Translations under genes and position numbers: made by a program | In this document: positions 10,138 through 22,803 of the stretch, one piece after another | Numbering within the stretch: the stretch's first letter is position 1 | Layout: each line of letters opens with the position of its first letter | Notes under the pieces: model-generated | What the model was told of the DNA's origin: nothing | The model's database searches: none | The model's input: the letters and a program-made list of their open reading frames with translations, nothing else | Source: Panagrolaimus kolymaensis | Lineage: Eukaryota > Nematoda > Chromadorea > Rhabditida > Panagrolaimidae | NCBI GenBank assembly: GCA_028622995.1 | Contig: JAJQJQ010000013.1 | Coordinates: 1,860,001 to 1,924,000, forward strand | Length of the DNA: 64,000 nt | Direction of reading: 5' to 3'

Positions 10138-10422
10138 TCATATGTGATTATGAATTTTTTCGAATTTTTTCTTAATGATCTTATTAGCTGATTTATGTAA
10201 AAAGAAACATTCAAAAATTCCCAAATGATCGTGCGGAATTTTTTTTCCGGGTATTATTCCTGTTTCTAGGATAAAAAAACATGCTCTTTCGAATGGCAAT
10301 AGTCTCATTCCGCCCGCGAGCTTCTGTGACCCGTGATGAGCCAAAAACCATGCCACGTTGGTGAAAAATCGATGTTTAGCATATACATGAAGGGTTGTTG
10401 TGGTTAAATTCGGATTCTCCAT
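10138..10422 (-). CDS. Hypothetical 94-residue ORF in right arm, inverted copy
   Basis: Inverted-arm copy of the ORF at 9307-9591, identical over most of its length (MENPNLTTTTLHVYAKH, PHDHLGIFE) with small differences such as the last residues NHI in place of KPI. Function unknown. Transcription through both arms would give a long self-complementary RNA rather than two separate messages. Confidence 0.35.
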   Translation of the reverse strand: MENPNLTTTTLHVYAKHRFFTNVAWFLAHHGSQKLAGGMRLLPFERACFFILETGIIPGKKIPHDHLGIFECFFLHKSANKIIKKKFEKIHNHI

Positions 10423-10680
10423 GGTCGAAAACCTATTAATCATAAGAGAATATAAAAATATTACGCAAAAATGAATTATGGCATAATTTTGAATTAATTC
10501 AATAGTAAACCTTCAAGTAGCTGTATCTCCATGATAAGGTACACATCTGGCCAAAACCTCTTGGAATTAGCCTAATTAAGCATAGTTGAAAACCGGGGTG
10601 CATATATCTCAACAAAAAAAATTTCGACCGGTGCCGACTTTCTTGAAAATATTTAAAAAAATTGGTAGAATCGGTTTTAA

Positions 10681-10916
10681 ATACCATTCGGTAGCCCTTA
10701 TTCTGCTGCATCTTTTGGTGTCAAAATTATCTATCCAAATAAAGATTCCCATGAAGCTGTGAACCCACTTACGCTTTTTTTTCGACCCCTATCAATTTTT
10801 TTTAGTAGGGGTCGAAAAAAAAGTGTAAGTGGGTTCACAGCTTCATGGGAATCTTTATTTGGATAGATAATTTTGACACCAAAAGATGCAGCAGAATAAG
10901 GGCTACCGAATGGTAT
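10681..10916. mobile_element. Nested 236-bp palindromic MITE with TTAA duplication
   Basis: Starts ATACCATTCGGTAGCCC and ends with its exact complement; TTAA stands on each side (10677-10680 and 10917-10920). The left arm of the host element lacks this insert and reads straight through at the matching place (GATTTAAAACC), which marks the empty site. The insert is almost wholly palindromic around a short T-rich spacer near 10795. TTAA targeting suggests a piggyBac-type source; a 6-bp TTTAAA duplication is also compatible. Confidence 0.75.
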
Positions 10917-11008
10917 TTAAATCACATTTTCAAATACAGTCTCCCATGAGGAGCCGAACCCACTTACGCTTTTTTTTAAATTTAATTACGCCAAAGCCTG
11001 TACCCAAT

Positions 11009-11942
11009 GTGCAAATACGAGTCGATATTTTGCAAGAAAACGAGTTCCTCAATTTTTTTTCTCTTTCCTTCGCGAACTTCATTTATTTTTTTACTTTATT
11101 ACAAAAATCACAAGACTATCATCACTTCTCGATTAAAAAAAGATGTGAAGCTCTAAACAAAAAAGAAAAAAGGATGGTTGAAAAGAAATTCAAATTTTTT
11201 TAATAATTTAAAAATCACAACTAACTTGCAAAAAAAAAAAACACTTAACTTTTGTGGTTGAAATTTACGGTATTTGCAGAATGAATATTTTTGGCTCAAA
11301 AATCTCTCTTCCACCACTGATTATTGTAAAGGAGATATGGTCCTTTTTCGTTAAGCGTGTAATCAAATTTTCTTCAGTCGACTAAAATTATTTTTCCTTT
11401 GGTTGTATTCTCTTATTATGCATTTACACGAAAATACTTTGAATCAAAAAACATTTCAAAGCCGATGAAGAAAGAAAATGAAGCTTATAAAAGAGTTTAT
11501 CATTTGAAAAATGGAAAATTAAAGTTTCCTCCCTCAAAACTAACTATTCATCAATTTCTCCATGTAGTTTGACACCTACACAATCATTGGATTGAAACTT
11601 AATTTATTTCCTAATTATTTGTTGATTAATCGAAAGTTGAACTCATTCCAAAACAAAAAATAAATATAGGTCACAACAACCAATTTGTGTTTTCGTTTCG
11701 CGTTTGTACGAAATTTTATTTTGGTTTCGTTAAACTTTTTTTATACCTTCCTTTTTTTGTCGTAAATTGCATGTTTTTTATTTTACGCTCGTTAAGTTAC
11801 CTTTTTTCTTTTTTTCCTTTTCTTTTTTTGAGTTTATTTAAACTAATTAAGTTTTTTTAATGAATAAAAAAAACATTCTTCGAACTGAAAAGTTTTTCTT
11901 CGAAAAATGGTTAAAGTTTTTTGATTTCATTTCTTTTAAAAA
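11009..11942. other. Intergenic DNA upstream of the C6 gene
   Basis: AT-rich region containing the presumed promoter of the C6 gene. No ORF with splice context and no repeat structure recognised. Confidence 0.5.
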
Positions 11943-13200
11943 ATGGTGATTTTTCTATCGAAAAAAATTATTTTATTTTTTATATTTTTATCTTGTTTTC
12001 CATTAGTGGGATATTCTTGTGCACCCACAAGCGCTGTATCATCGCCAACAGTCACCACCACAACTACTATCCCATTGACAACCACTACCACCACCACCAC
12101 TGTTGCACCAACAACAACAACCACAACAGTTCCAACTACTACAACCACCACTACTCCTACAACTACATCGATGACTACCACGACAACAACCACGACGACA
12201 ACTACTACAACAACAACACCTTTAGGTAAGAAAAATATTGTAAAATTTTTTTTGTTGTTCTTGTCCATCAAAATTTTAAACTAAGCGTTTTGATTCCCGA
12301 ACTTTTTTGGAGATTTTTTTTTGTATCTAAAAAAGCCAGGGAAATTTGGATTTCTTTTTTTCATGTTTTTCATTAAAAGCAAGCAAAATCTGGATTAGAA
12401 GAATAATTTTTTATGTGTTGAAAAGTTTTTGTTTTTTTGCAACTTCATTAAAAAAATAACCGAATGAATGAGTTTAAACTTTAATGCTAAAATATAAAAA
12501 CAAGAAAAAATTGTTTTAACCTTGATATTTTGATTATGCACTAAATTGGTAGAGCTAATATTTTTATGGCTACCAAAACTAGAAATAAGAGCTTCAAAAT
12601 TTCGATATAAAAATCATTTCATCATTTTCGAAATAACTTAAAGAATAATTTTAAAAAGGTTTTTATCAAACAAACAAAAAATTATTACGGGAAGAATATA
12701 AAAAAAAAGAAGCTAATATTTTTTAATATATTTAAATTTTTTCAACAACAAAAAAAAGCTGCGAGCTTGAAATTTATTATATTTTTCTTCTTCAATCCCC
12801 TGTATTTTTTATAGCTTGTGCCACATGTGCTGATGTCGAAGTTTTACCTTCTGATATAGGAGGAACGGATAGACCTGTAACTCAAACGCCTGGAGTGGAT
12901 GCAAATGGTTGCGCAACCTTAATCATAACTTGCATGGCTGTCAATCCCACTTCTCAAATTGTATTCTTTGTGAGTCCAATCAATTATTTTTATAATTAAT
13001 TTTTTTATTATTTTAATTATCAACTAACAAAAAAAATTTATTTTTAGTGGTTTGAACAAATGGCCGATCGAGGTGTTTCAATGGATACTGGAACTATAAG
13101 CCGAACCCTAACTTGTAATGCAATGATGCAATTAGAATTATTTGAACCTGACACAGGTGCCACAGGAATAGTCGATCAAGTTCAATGTTTTTCAATATAA
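11943..13200 (+). CDS. Secreted Thr-rich protein with nematode C6 domain
   Basis: Three exons, 11943-12225, 12815-12969 and 13048-13200, give 196 residues. An N-terminal signal peptide (FFIFLSCFPLVGYS) is followed by about 65 residues of almost pure Thr with Pro, Val and Ala, a likely heavily O-glycosylated mucin-like stalk, then a C-terminal domain with six cysteines (CATC, NGC, ITC, LTC, VQC). The cysteine pattern and the segment TLIITCMAV...SQIVFF match the nematode-specific C6 domain of unknown function. Such proteins are expected at the cell surface or in secretions. The Thr tract is built from mixed ACN codons, so it has probably been kept by selection rather than by simple repeat slippage. 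Convergent with the RanBP9/10 gene 170 bp away. Confidence 0.8.
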
Positions 13201-13369
13201 ATAAATAAGACTTTTTTTTGCTTTCTCTTTGAAATTTAATTAATAAAAAAAATTAATATTTTATTTAATAAAAAAAGGTAGAAAACTTGCATAATTAAAA
13301 AAAAATAATTTTTTACAATAAAAAAAATCCATAAAAAAAGGCTTTAATTAACTATTTAAAATTTTTTAT

Positions 13370-16300
13370 TTATTCTTCATCAGCAATATTGATATCATCT
13401 TCATCTATATCATTTCGATGCATAATAATAAGATCATCATCAATTTCATTATCATCAACGTCATGACCTCCTCCACCTTCAATATCTTCATCTTCATCTT
13501 CACCTGAATCATTTTCATCCGTTTCAGGTGACGAAGGTTGTCGTTCATCATCACTTTCATTATCAATGGAATTATTTTCATTATTTTTATCCAAAAAATT
13601 AGAAAAAATTATTTCATCCACTTTTGCAAAAGTTATTCCTCCAGGTGATAATAGAGATAATTGAGGATGCAAATTTTCAAGGTAGCTAATGTTTTTACTA
13701 ATTGGTGGAAGTTGACCTTTTTTTGAATCTCCTTCACTAGCGGCGTCTAAAATTGGTTAGTTTTTAGCATTTTAAATTAAAATAAGAATTATTTTTTTTG
13801 GTTAATTTTGGAATTAATTTTCTATAGAAAATAAAGCTTACGCATGGTGGTTCGATTAAATACAGTTGCAACATATTCTCGATGCTCTTGTGAAATGAGA
13901 TCAGCATATTTATCCTTGATTAAATCTGGATCAGTTATCATCATTTCAAGAACTTTCTAAAAAAAGAAGATATAATTTCATTTCTGTAAATATTCGAAAA
14001 ATAAATTGGAATTTAGTCAATCAAAAAGTTGCACCAAAAAATTCGGTTAAATTATTAAAAAAAAATTATTTTAGAATTTTTTTGAATTAAAAATTCACCT
14101 ATAAGAAGAAAGTTAATTTATTTGCTAACAAAAAACACAATTTTTTGACAGATTTGAGAGCTGTATTTTTTCTTGAACATTTCTACCAAAAAATTAAAAA
14201 CAGAAATATCAGAAAGCCTTCAGTAAAAAAAGATTTTTTTGTTTGTTTCTTAAAAGTTTGTGTTTTTTGATTAAAAATTCGAATGAAAACTTTAAAAAAA
14301 AGAATTTCACAAAAATTGATTAACAAAAGTTTTTTTTACTGCTTTTATAACCTACCGTAACTTTAACATAAATAGATTCAGGAATATCTTTCATATTTTT
14401 AACAATTCCCCATAAATCTCGAGATTTTTCAAGGATTTCTAAATATGGTTTATATTCTTCAATAGAATTTTTAGTTATTATTTCTTTTCGTCTTCGTGGT
14501 GGTGGCATTAAAGCGGAAAGATCTTCCATTTCGGTATCATCATAATAATTTCCCGCTGATGAACCATTAGATTCATACATTTCCGCGATAATCGTGGTTG
14601 TCGTTGTGGGACAGCCATTTTTTTGATTTTTGTCATGACCGTTTGAAGATTCAATATTTGCGCTTTCAGAATTAAATCCATTTTGAGAATTTTGGGTTCC
14701 TGAATTTGCTGCTGCTCCTGCTGAAGCTGATCCAGAAGATGAATTTCGAGAATATGATCGATGAACATTTGTAGCAATAGTTTGATTTTGAGAATTGGAG
14801 GGTTCCGCCGTAGTTTGACTATTTCGTCGCTTTGTTCCACTTCGTTGTGATGAAGCTGCTGAAGCATTAGAAGATGAAGGAGAATTTTTACGCCGTGATG
14901 ACGAAGATGATGATTGAAGTTGTTGTTGTGGGGTGTTTTGAGAAGCACGGGTAGGCATTCTTGAACTTCCAGGTTGAGGTTCAATTGGAGTGGGATTTTT
15001 CATTTGCTGAAAAACATTGAAAATAAATTACAGAGTTGTCAATTTCTCTTCAGATATTGATTTACAAAAATAAAAATATTTAGAAAATAACCGTTTTTTG
15101 AATTAGCAAAAAAAACAATTTTAAGTCTTAATTAATTTTTAAAATTTTACTTACTCTAACAACTTTCATCATATCTTCAATAAATGCTTGAACTTTTAGC
15201 AAAACCAACAAAGCTTTATATTCGGATTTTGAAAAGGTTGAATTAAAATTCTCAAAAATTTCATTTAAATGTTCAGAAATTTTTCCACTTTTAATTATTT
15301 GAACAGCTTCTTGACGCTTTTTCATAAATTCTGGGTCATATTTAATTTTGATGTTAGTTTGATCTACAAAAGCTTGAGTGGCTTCTGCATATCCGAGATG
15401 GACCAACCAATTTGCAACGGCATCATTCATCCAAAGTGCTTTTTCAGGGGGAAGTTGAATGGAATTGAGACTCTTTTTAGCGTAATTTTTAACTTTTTTA
15501 AAATCCTTTTCAATATCATATAAAAATGGACGTTGACCAAAATTGGTTTGAACCACTTCGTTACAGGCTTGCATTCCAACCACCGGGTAATATTCATGAT
15601 CCAGAGGTAAATTAATATCGAGGTAGCCTAAAATATTTAAATAATTATATTTTAATGAAAAATAATGAAATTGTGAAAGATCATTTTAATGCAGAAAATG
15701 TTAAAATTTAAAATAAACTTTTCCATAAAAAAGAGAGGTATCACTTTTCTGGAAATAATTTTGTGAAAACTGTGTCAATTTTTAAATCAAAAATATAAAG
15801 AAAAAAACTGGTCGAGAATTAGGGTAAAATTTTACTCTGTTTTTTTACTTTTTCTTCTTTTTTTGAAGCAAATTAAACAAAAATATTCTTTCTTTTTTTC
15901 ATTGCTTCAAGAAATTTACATATATATTTTATATCCATGATAGATGGAAACTTACCAAGATTTTCACCATTTTTAGTGAAAAATATTTGTTTATTAGCAA
16001 AATTCACTCCACATCCAACTGTATCATTTATACCAAAATTGGGGCCATAATCGGTTCCTTTTCCAGATGAACAAAAAAAATGTCCATCATCTCCATGATA
16101 ACCAAACGATAAATTATCCCATCCAGGAAGTCGATTAGTTAAAATACTTTTTTCCATTATTCCAATTCCAATTAAACTATTTGTTGCGCTAAAAGCCCAT
16201 CTAATTTTTCAATATTTTTTTTAGTCTTTAGAATAATTTTTTTGGCTTACTTTCGTTCTGGAGTAATAATAGTTACTTCAAAATAATATACTCCACAACC

Positions 16301-17193
16301 CAATGGAATAGAATGATTTGCTCGAACTGAAGCTGCATCATTGTGATTGACTCCTAAACCTTTATATTTGAGAAGGGTTTTATCGGCTGAAACGTAAATG
16401 GTTTCTCGACGATCAATGGATGACCAATGAGTTGGTAGAGGAGTGACCTGGAAAAAAAATGAGTGGAATATATGGATTTTAAAAACTCAAAGATGCTTTT
16501 TCTAAAGGCACAATAATGAAAATTTTTTCAACTTTGATTTTTTTTTTTCAAAAGTCAAAAAATCTTGCGCTTTTAGAAGATTTTCAAAACTTGGACTATG
16601 TTAGAAAAAATTGAGTTAATTTTTAGCTGCTAGATTTAAATACTTGTAAATCACCTTTTAGAAGATATGGGCCATGCTAACCAAAAATAAATGTCCCTCT
16701 CTCATTTTTAATTTTTTAACCATTCAAGTTTTTTAGAATATATTATTTTTGAATTTTATATCTTCAAAGAAAAATAAATCGCTCGAAAAAAGTCCAGGAG
16801 TTTTACAACTTCCTTTTTTTAGCTTTTTTAATACTAAAATTTCATATTTTGTGTTCCAATAAATTACTTGTGACGTGAGTCCCCGTTCTCAATATACCTT
16901 TTTTTCTTATTTTCTCAAAAAGCATCACTAACCTTTGGATCAACACCAGGATATAATGAAGCAATTCGTCTATTGATATCCCGACCTGGAGTAACAAGCT
17001 CAACATCTTTAGGATATTTAACTCCCATAAAATTATTATCATCTGAATAATATGGTCGATTAATCCTTGTGGTCATATGTCGAAGATAATCGGGATTATT
17101 ATATACATGATGATAAGGATATAATCCAGCTAAAATTCTTGTTTCATTTTGTCGAGAGGCTAATTCTGCATCGATCATTGGAATATCATCCAT
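13370..17193 (-). CDS. RanBP9/10-like (RanBPM) CTLH-complex scaffold
   Basis: Seven exons: 17193-16933, 16447-16251, 16200-15956, 15627-15155, 15006-14356, 13956-13842 and 13746-13370, all in phase, 772 residues. A SPRY domain (about 100-265) shows the RanBPM signature GWD.LSFGYHGDDGHFF and VGCGVNF. A LisH motif follows (about 300-325, VANWLVHLGYAEATQAF), then CTLH (about 335-392, ending VQAFIEDMM), a Ser/Asn/Gln-rich linker (392-560) and a CRA-type C-terminus (YKPYLEILEKSRDLW, MITDPDLIKDKYADLI) with a strongly acidic tail. RanBP9/10 are subunits of the GID/CTLH ubiquitin ligase and act as scaffolds. The acidic tail after CRA seems unusual for the family. The start lies just after a CCCACAG acceptor, consistent with a trans-spliced 5' end. 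Confidence 0.9.
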
Positions 17194-20100
17194 GATGATG
17201 GCGACTGTGGGAGATAGAATTTAGATGGATGAAGAAGAGAAAAGTTATTGTTTTTTGGCAGTGATCTGAAAATGAAAGTAATATTAGAAAGAATATAAAA
17301 TTTAAAAATTAGCAATAACTGAAGGCGTTTTAATATCACAAAAAGAGTTTTGAGAATATATGAAAAAAGTTTTTGTGACACACGATAAACAAAAAAAATA
17401 ATGTTGGATTATGCGTGCTACTTTCAGATAATGTTGTGAAAGAAAAAACGTGAAAAGGACAATGGAATAACTTGGTCGTTGATTATTAGAAGAAAAAAAC
17501 ACACAATCAAAATCAAATCAATAAAAGAAAAATGGGGAGATGGTGCGTGATGAACCCTTTTTTATCATCAAAAAATCACCTTTCTATTTATACTTCTCTT
17601 ATTAGTGTTCGGTTTTCTAATTATCTTAAAGTTTTTTTTTCTGTTAAATTCAAACAGAAAATACTTTTACAGTAACAAAAAATTAGATTACATTTTTGAT
17701 AAATTTTGTTGCAAAATTTCTCCAAAAAATATTAAGTTTTTAGTAATTTAAAAATAGTTTATGTTGTCTGTCACATTTTTCTGATTGTTCTAGAGTCAAT
17801 ACGACAAATATTGATTAAAAAATATATGTACATACAACAACAACGAAAAGGCACCCTTCAAAGAAAAGATGGAGAAGTAAAAACATAATATTCTTGACTT
17901 TTAAAATTATCTTCTATCCAATTTTTATTAGAAAAAAATCAAAAAAAAGATTTTTTTAATTTCCTGTCATATTTTCAGCCTTCCAAAAGCTAAAAGTGGA
18001 TAAGTAGCCAAAATCAGTGATAGCACCACAAAATGGCTTTGTAAAGTCGCATTTTTACCTAATTAAATTTTTTCTTAGTAGTTTTACTAACAAAATAATT
18101 TCTGATCGATATATTTTTATTATTGAAAAAAAAAATAACCAAGACACCACCACCTCGACACCGCCGACAACAACGACGACAATAACTATGGCGAAAGGGT
18201 GAAAAAGGGGAAAACTAGCACGTGTCTGCAGCAACGAAAAAAAATAATGCACACAAAACAACACTCTTTGGAATATATTTGAAAATATATAGCAAAGTCG
18301 TCCTTTTTTTCTCTTTTTTTTTCTTTTTCCTTATGCTTTTTTTTGCTTTGGGTTTGTTTCATTTCATTCTTTTTTTTTGGATGGACGCTGCTGAAATATA
18401 AAATGTGCGTCGCCCGACGACTTTTCGTGTGGATGGTGTTCAACAGAAAGCAGCTGCGAGACATACATTTTGTTTTATATATATTTTTTTTCTCGGGTTG
18501 AAAAAAAGAAAAAAGAGTCCATGTTCGATTGAAAAATGAAAAGTCGTCGTCGTCGCCTGCATTTTTCACTCAAAATTGTGTGTGTGTATGTTTGGTCGTC
18601 GGTTGGTTGAATGAAGAATCAGCTGGAAAAAACAAATTTTTTTCTCTCTCTCTATGTGTTATTTGTTTTTTGGTCGTTTATCGTTTATGACTTTTGGTTA
18701 CTCTTTTTTGTTTTCTCTGCTATTCGACGTCTTAAGTTTAAATGGAAAAAAAGGCACAACAATAAATGATTTTTCGGATGGATGACTGACTGACTAACTG
18801 ATTTGTGTGTGACTGACCAGGTGATTGCAAAAACTATGGAAAAATTGAGAGAATAAAATAACTTAATTACATAAAAGTGCTAATGAAGATCTTTGACACA
18901 AAAAAAAATAACAAATGTCAGGAGATTTTAAGTTTTTTATTTTTAGTATAAAATTTGTAAATAAATTTGAAAAAAAGTAATAATAAATAAAAATGCAAAA
19001 TAATCTTGAAAAATTTAACAAATTTGCATCCAACAAAAAACAGTTTTCTGAATAAAATAAAAGAAAATTTTGAGAAATTATTAGAAAATATAGAAATAAT
19101 TTAATTTTAAAGTTTTTAACTTTATAGAATTACACTTCCTGTCTTATTAGTAGTTGTTATCAAAAAAAAAACTAAAAAAAGCATCGAAAGCAAATAACAA
19201 GCATTCGTCCGATGTATGTAAGAGTTTCTTCCGCTGACAGAAAAAACGAAAAAAATTTTGTTGTTGTTGCGAGTGTTAAAAAAAGTATTTTTCAGGCCTT
19301 TTTCTTTTTCTCGTTTTTAACAGATTTTTTTGTTTTGGTTTTTTTCCATTAATAATAAAAGCAAAAAAAACCTTTTGAATATTTTAGCTTTGTTTTTTCT
19401 TTTCTTTTTTTAGCTCTCTCAATATAAATGGAAAAACATAGATTTTTTTCGAGAAGAATAAAAGAAACTTAAATAATGAAACAGATTTTTCCTTGAAGCA
19501 GAAAAATGATGAATAAAAAAATTGTTTAACTGAATTTTATTACGATAAATGCTGTCCTGAGCACTGGACGCTTAAAAAGAAAAATTCCATAAAAAAAAAT
19601 TATTTGGGATTTATAAAGTTTGATATTTTTGAGAAAAATTATATGGAATTTATACAAAGAAACTTTGTAGATTTTTTTCTGAAAAAACTTTCAATGTTTT
19701 AACTTTATACATACATTTTTAAGAATCAATCAAACAAAATGAAGAGAGGAAAAGAAAACTCTTTTTTTGAGTTGAATTTAATTATGAAAATCTTTTATAA
19801 AAAGTAAACAAAAATTAATGTCAAGATTGAGAATGGATGAAATTTGTTTATGAGTTTTCGAAATAAAATAAAAGCTTTCTTTATAAACGTTACCATTCAA
19901 CAAGATAAAATGTTTTTTAGATTGCCGCAACATCGATCGATATTGTATTTATTTTTTATTTATTTTGATCGTTCGCGTATTATTTTGGGAAGCTTTTCTT
20001 TTATCCTTTTTTTAAAATGTTTTTGTTAAACAAGTTTTTTTCCTTTGAATATTTAAAATAATATATATTTTTTTGTTTTAAAAAACTAAAGTAAATGATT

Positions 20101-21300
20101 TTCAAGAAAAGTTTGAATAAAAAAATTAATTCTAGAAAAATAAAAAGATTTTTAATTAAAATAACGATTCAGTGGAATGAAGAAAATTTTCATATTCTTA
20201 CAATTTCAATAAAATCATTTTGTACTTCTAAAATGTCTGTAGCTTTTCCATCATCGCCACTTTAGTAAATGAATTAATCTAACTTTTATAATTTGAAACC
20301 GATGGAACTTTTTCTCATCATATTTCGTTGCAATAATTAATCAAGAAAAATAAGTTGCTCGTTCGTTCGGTTTTGTTTAATTTTTGGGAATCTGTACCCT
20401 CCATATTTTTTCCTTTTCCATGTGTGACGTTTATGCCTCAAAAATTGTGTTTTTGTTTGCACAAAATTTAAATTACCTTTACCTTTTGGTGACACTTGCG
20501 CAGAATATAGATCTGTTACAAAAGTTTATTTAATAGAAGATATTTATTAAAACATATTTTTAAATATGAAATATAATTTCAATCAAACAGTTTTATGTCT
20601 CGATATTAAACGATTTGAAAGCAATACAACTTCAACCGTTCAATTTTCTGCATACTCAAGTACCTCCACAATTATGCGAGTAAGTTATAGAAAAAAAATT
20701 TTTTCGCCAAAAGCTAAAATGGCAAAAAATTCGACAAAAAAGAGCAGTTTTGGAAGAATTACTTTGAAGAAATGTCTTCTGAGAAAACACTTTTTTTAGA
20801 AACAGAAATTTTTACATTTTCAAAAATCTCATTCATCACTGTCTCTATTTAGGTTACACGATTGACAAAATCGATGAAACATTTCTTTTTTTTTTCTTTT
20901 ATTTCTGTTGGAAAGCAAAAAAACTTTCTTCAAAAAAATCCCTTTTTTTCAGTTGTACTTTTTTCTTTTATTATTGTTTGACGCTGTAAAAGATTTTATT
21001 TGTTATTCATTTTTATGTGAATATTTCGGCATATTTTGTTTAAATTAATTTATGTTTCCAGATGCTTTTAATTGGATTTTAACAATACAAAAGTATGGTA
21101 ATAGAACTTAAAAAAGAATGATTATTTACTGGATTATTCGTAGATGGGCAAAAAAGTTAATAGATATTTAATAAACCCATTAAAAATATCTACCAAGAAA
21201 ATTGAGAGAGAGAAAACTGCATTGAGTTTTTGAAAATTATCAAGATTATTAATTTAATACATAGATTACAAAGCAAAAAATTAATCAGGTATTTAAAAAA
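17194..21300. other. 4.1-kb intergenic region, no gene recognised
   Basis: Upstream DNA of the RanBP9/10 gene and 3' flank of the HIT gene. It is rich in A and T runs with several simple tracts (GTCGTC near 18545, GACTGACTGACTAACT near 18783, TCTCTCTC near 18643). Open frames here are short, Lys/Phe/Ser-rich and lack family motifs. No tRNA or rRNA seen. Confidence 0.5.
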
Positions 21301-22803
21301 TTATTCAAAATCCTTGAAATTCATTTTTTTAACCATCTCTTCAATTTCATTTTCACTTAATTGCTTTCCATTTTTAGAGGAAACATAACCTTTATAATTT
21401 TCACAGAAATCAATATCTTCGCATTTTTTATTTAGATCGCCAATAATTGGAATTAACTTTGAATGAGCATAATCAATTTCAAAGCCTTCAAAAATTATTC
21501 CACAACCACGAGCATTTGGAATTCCATTTTTTAATAGTTGAGCCACTCGATAACTTGCTTTTAATAAAGCAATATAATCATTTTTTTCAAGGCTAAAAAA
21601 ACTTTCCATTATTTTTTCTTTGAACTCTAAAATGGGGAATTACCTAAAAATATCGCTTGACAAATGTTTTCGAGGAATAACAACGGTGAAGCCAGGAGTA
21701 TTTGGAAATGGAGTTAAAAATGCAACATGATTTGGATCTTCCCAAACACGCCATTGAGAAATTTCACCCCGGATTAATTTTGCGAATAAATTCTGAAAAA
21801 TAAAATAAAAATAATTTTAAATTAAGAAATTTTTACACTTTCAAAATTTATAAAGAAAAATTTTTTATTTGTCCAAGCAGAATTTTTTTTGTATTTGTTA
21901 TTAATCCTGGTACAAAAATGATAAAGCGAAACTCACTGTGTTTGTTGCTTCTCCATGGAATTCATTACTAACTTCTTTATTATCGGTATCAGTCATTCTT
22001 CCACGAATTTGTTTTTGCAAGTTTGTCAAAGCTTCTTCAGCTTGTTGTGGACCATTATTGGAAGAAATGTAACCTAAGAAAATATATATCTTGAATGTAT
22101 CATCAAAGTGTAAAATTATTTAAAATACATATTTTTTTTACGCAGAGTTATTTGGCTTTTGAACAACAAGGTGCATGGAATTTAAACATCATGAACTCAA
22201 CTTTCCACACTAAAATATTGAACTAACTTTTTTTACGCTTTTTATAATCCCAAAACAAAGAAGAAAAAAATGTTGAAGTTGTTCTTAAATTAACCAAAAA
22301 AAATTAGAGTTTAGCAAAAAGATTATTTGCATAATATTTTTAACACACAAAATTTTTAAAATAACTTTAGAAAAAATGAAAATAGCATCACAAACCAGGA
22401 AAAGTTTCATTATATTCAGGTTCTCCAGCTATCATTGCATTCCATTCAGCTTTAAGCCCGTGTAATGGAATAATGCGAACTCCAAGGGTATTATTGCAAT
22501 CAAGTGATCCTCCAACCATTGCGCAACTAAAAAAAATCTTTTTTCCAACTAATTATTTAATTAATGTCTTTTTTACCGTTGAACTTTTAATGATTCACAT
22601 AATTTATGGGCAACTTTTTGAGCTAAAAGCATAAAATCAATAAACTTTTCAATTGGCAAATCCATGATTGTTGTAAAATTGGGTTCGGGTTCTTTTGCAT
22701 TAACGTAAACGGTGCCAGGTGTAAATGGATGAGAATCCAATTCGACCATGAATATGGCATTTGAAAAAAGAAAAGAATTTTTTGAGCAGGATGACAAAAA
22801 CAT
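21301..22803 (-). CDS. Tandem HIT-domain protein, catalytic triads degenerate
   Basis: Five exons: 22803-22577, 22526-22396, 22073-21937, 21792-21644 and 21592-21301; 311 residues. Two HIT-like domains. Domain 2 is clear: LFAKLIRGEI, AFLTPFPNTPGFTVVIPRKH, then YAHSKLIP where the histidine triad HxHxH should be; only the central His remains (Tyr and Lys replace the outer ones). Domain 1 has ELDSHPFTPGTVYV and LGVRIIPLHG with no triad His. HIT proteins hydrolyse nucleotide-phosphoramidates, Ap4A and aminoacyl-AMP. With this triad, activity may be lost or altered. The ATG lies 2 bases after a TTTCAG acceptor, a typical trans-splice site. The gene is transcribed divergently from the tri-domain fusion gene, with 1.35 kb between starts. 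Confidence 0.7.

Larger units (their letters stand above)
8979..11000. mobile_element. hAT-like fold-back DNA transposon, about 2.0 kb
   Basis: The element begins CAGGCTTTGGCGTAATT (8979) and ends with the inverted copy (10984-11000). The 8-bp TACCCAAT stands directly outside both ends (8971-8978 and 11001-11008), a target-site duplication of hAT length. The two arms (about 8979-9802 and 9925-11000) are near-identical inverted copies around a spacer of about 120 bp, so the whole unit is a giant hairpin. Each arm carries the same small ORF. No transposase is visible, so the element is non-autonomous. The right arm is longer because a second element is nested in it at 10681-10916. Confidence 0.8.

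Noticed and set aside
10499..11203. Open frames starting MQQNKGYRMVFK in the nested MITE
   Set aside because: They are the two arms of the palindromic MITE read outward into different flanks; no protein family and unequal ends.
11921..12271. Poly-Val and Asn/His-rich open frames overlapping the C6 gene
   Set aside because: They are other-frame shadows of the ACN threonine codon tract of the real exon.
14508..14984. Second open frame inside the RanBP9/10 linker exon
   Set aside because: Frame shadow of the Ser/Asn/Gln-rich linker; the chosen frame joins SPRY/LisH/CTLH and CRA parts in phase.
17194..21300. Several short open frames in the long spacer
   Set aside because: Low-complexity composition, no splice-linked partners, no family motif.
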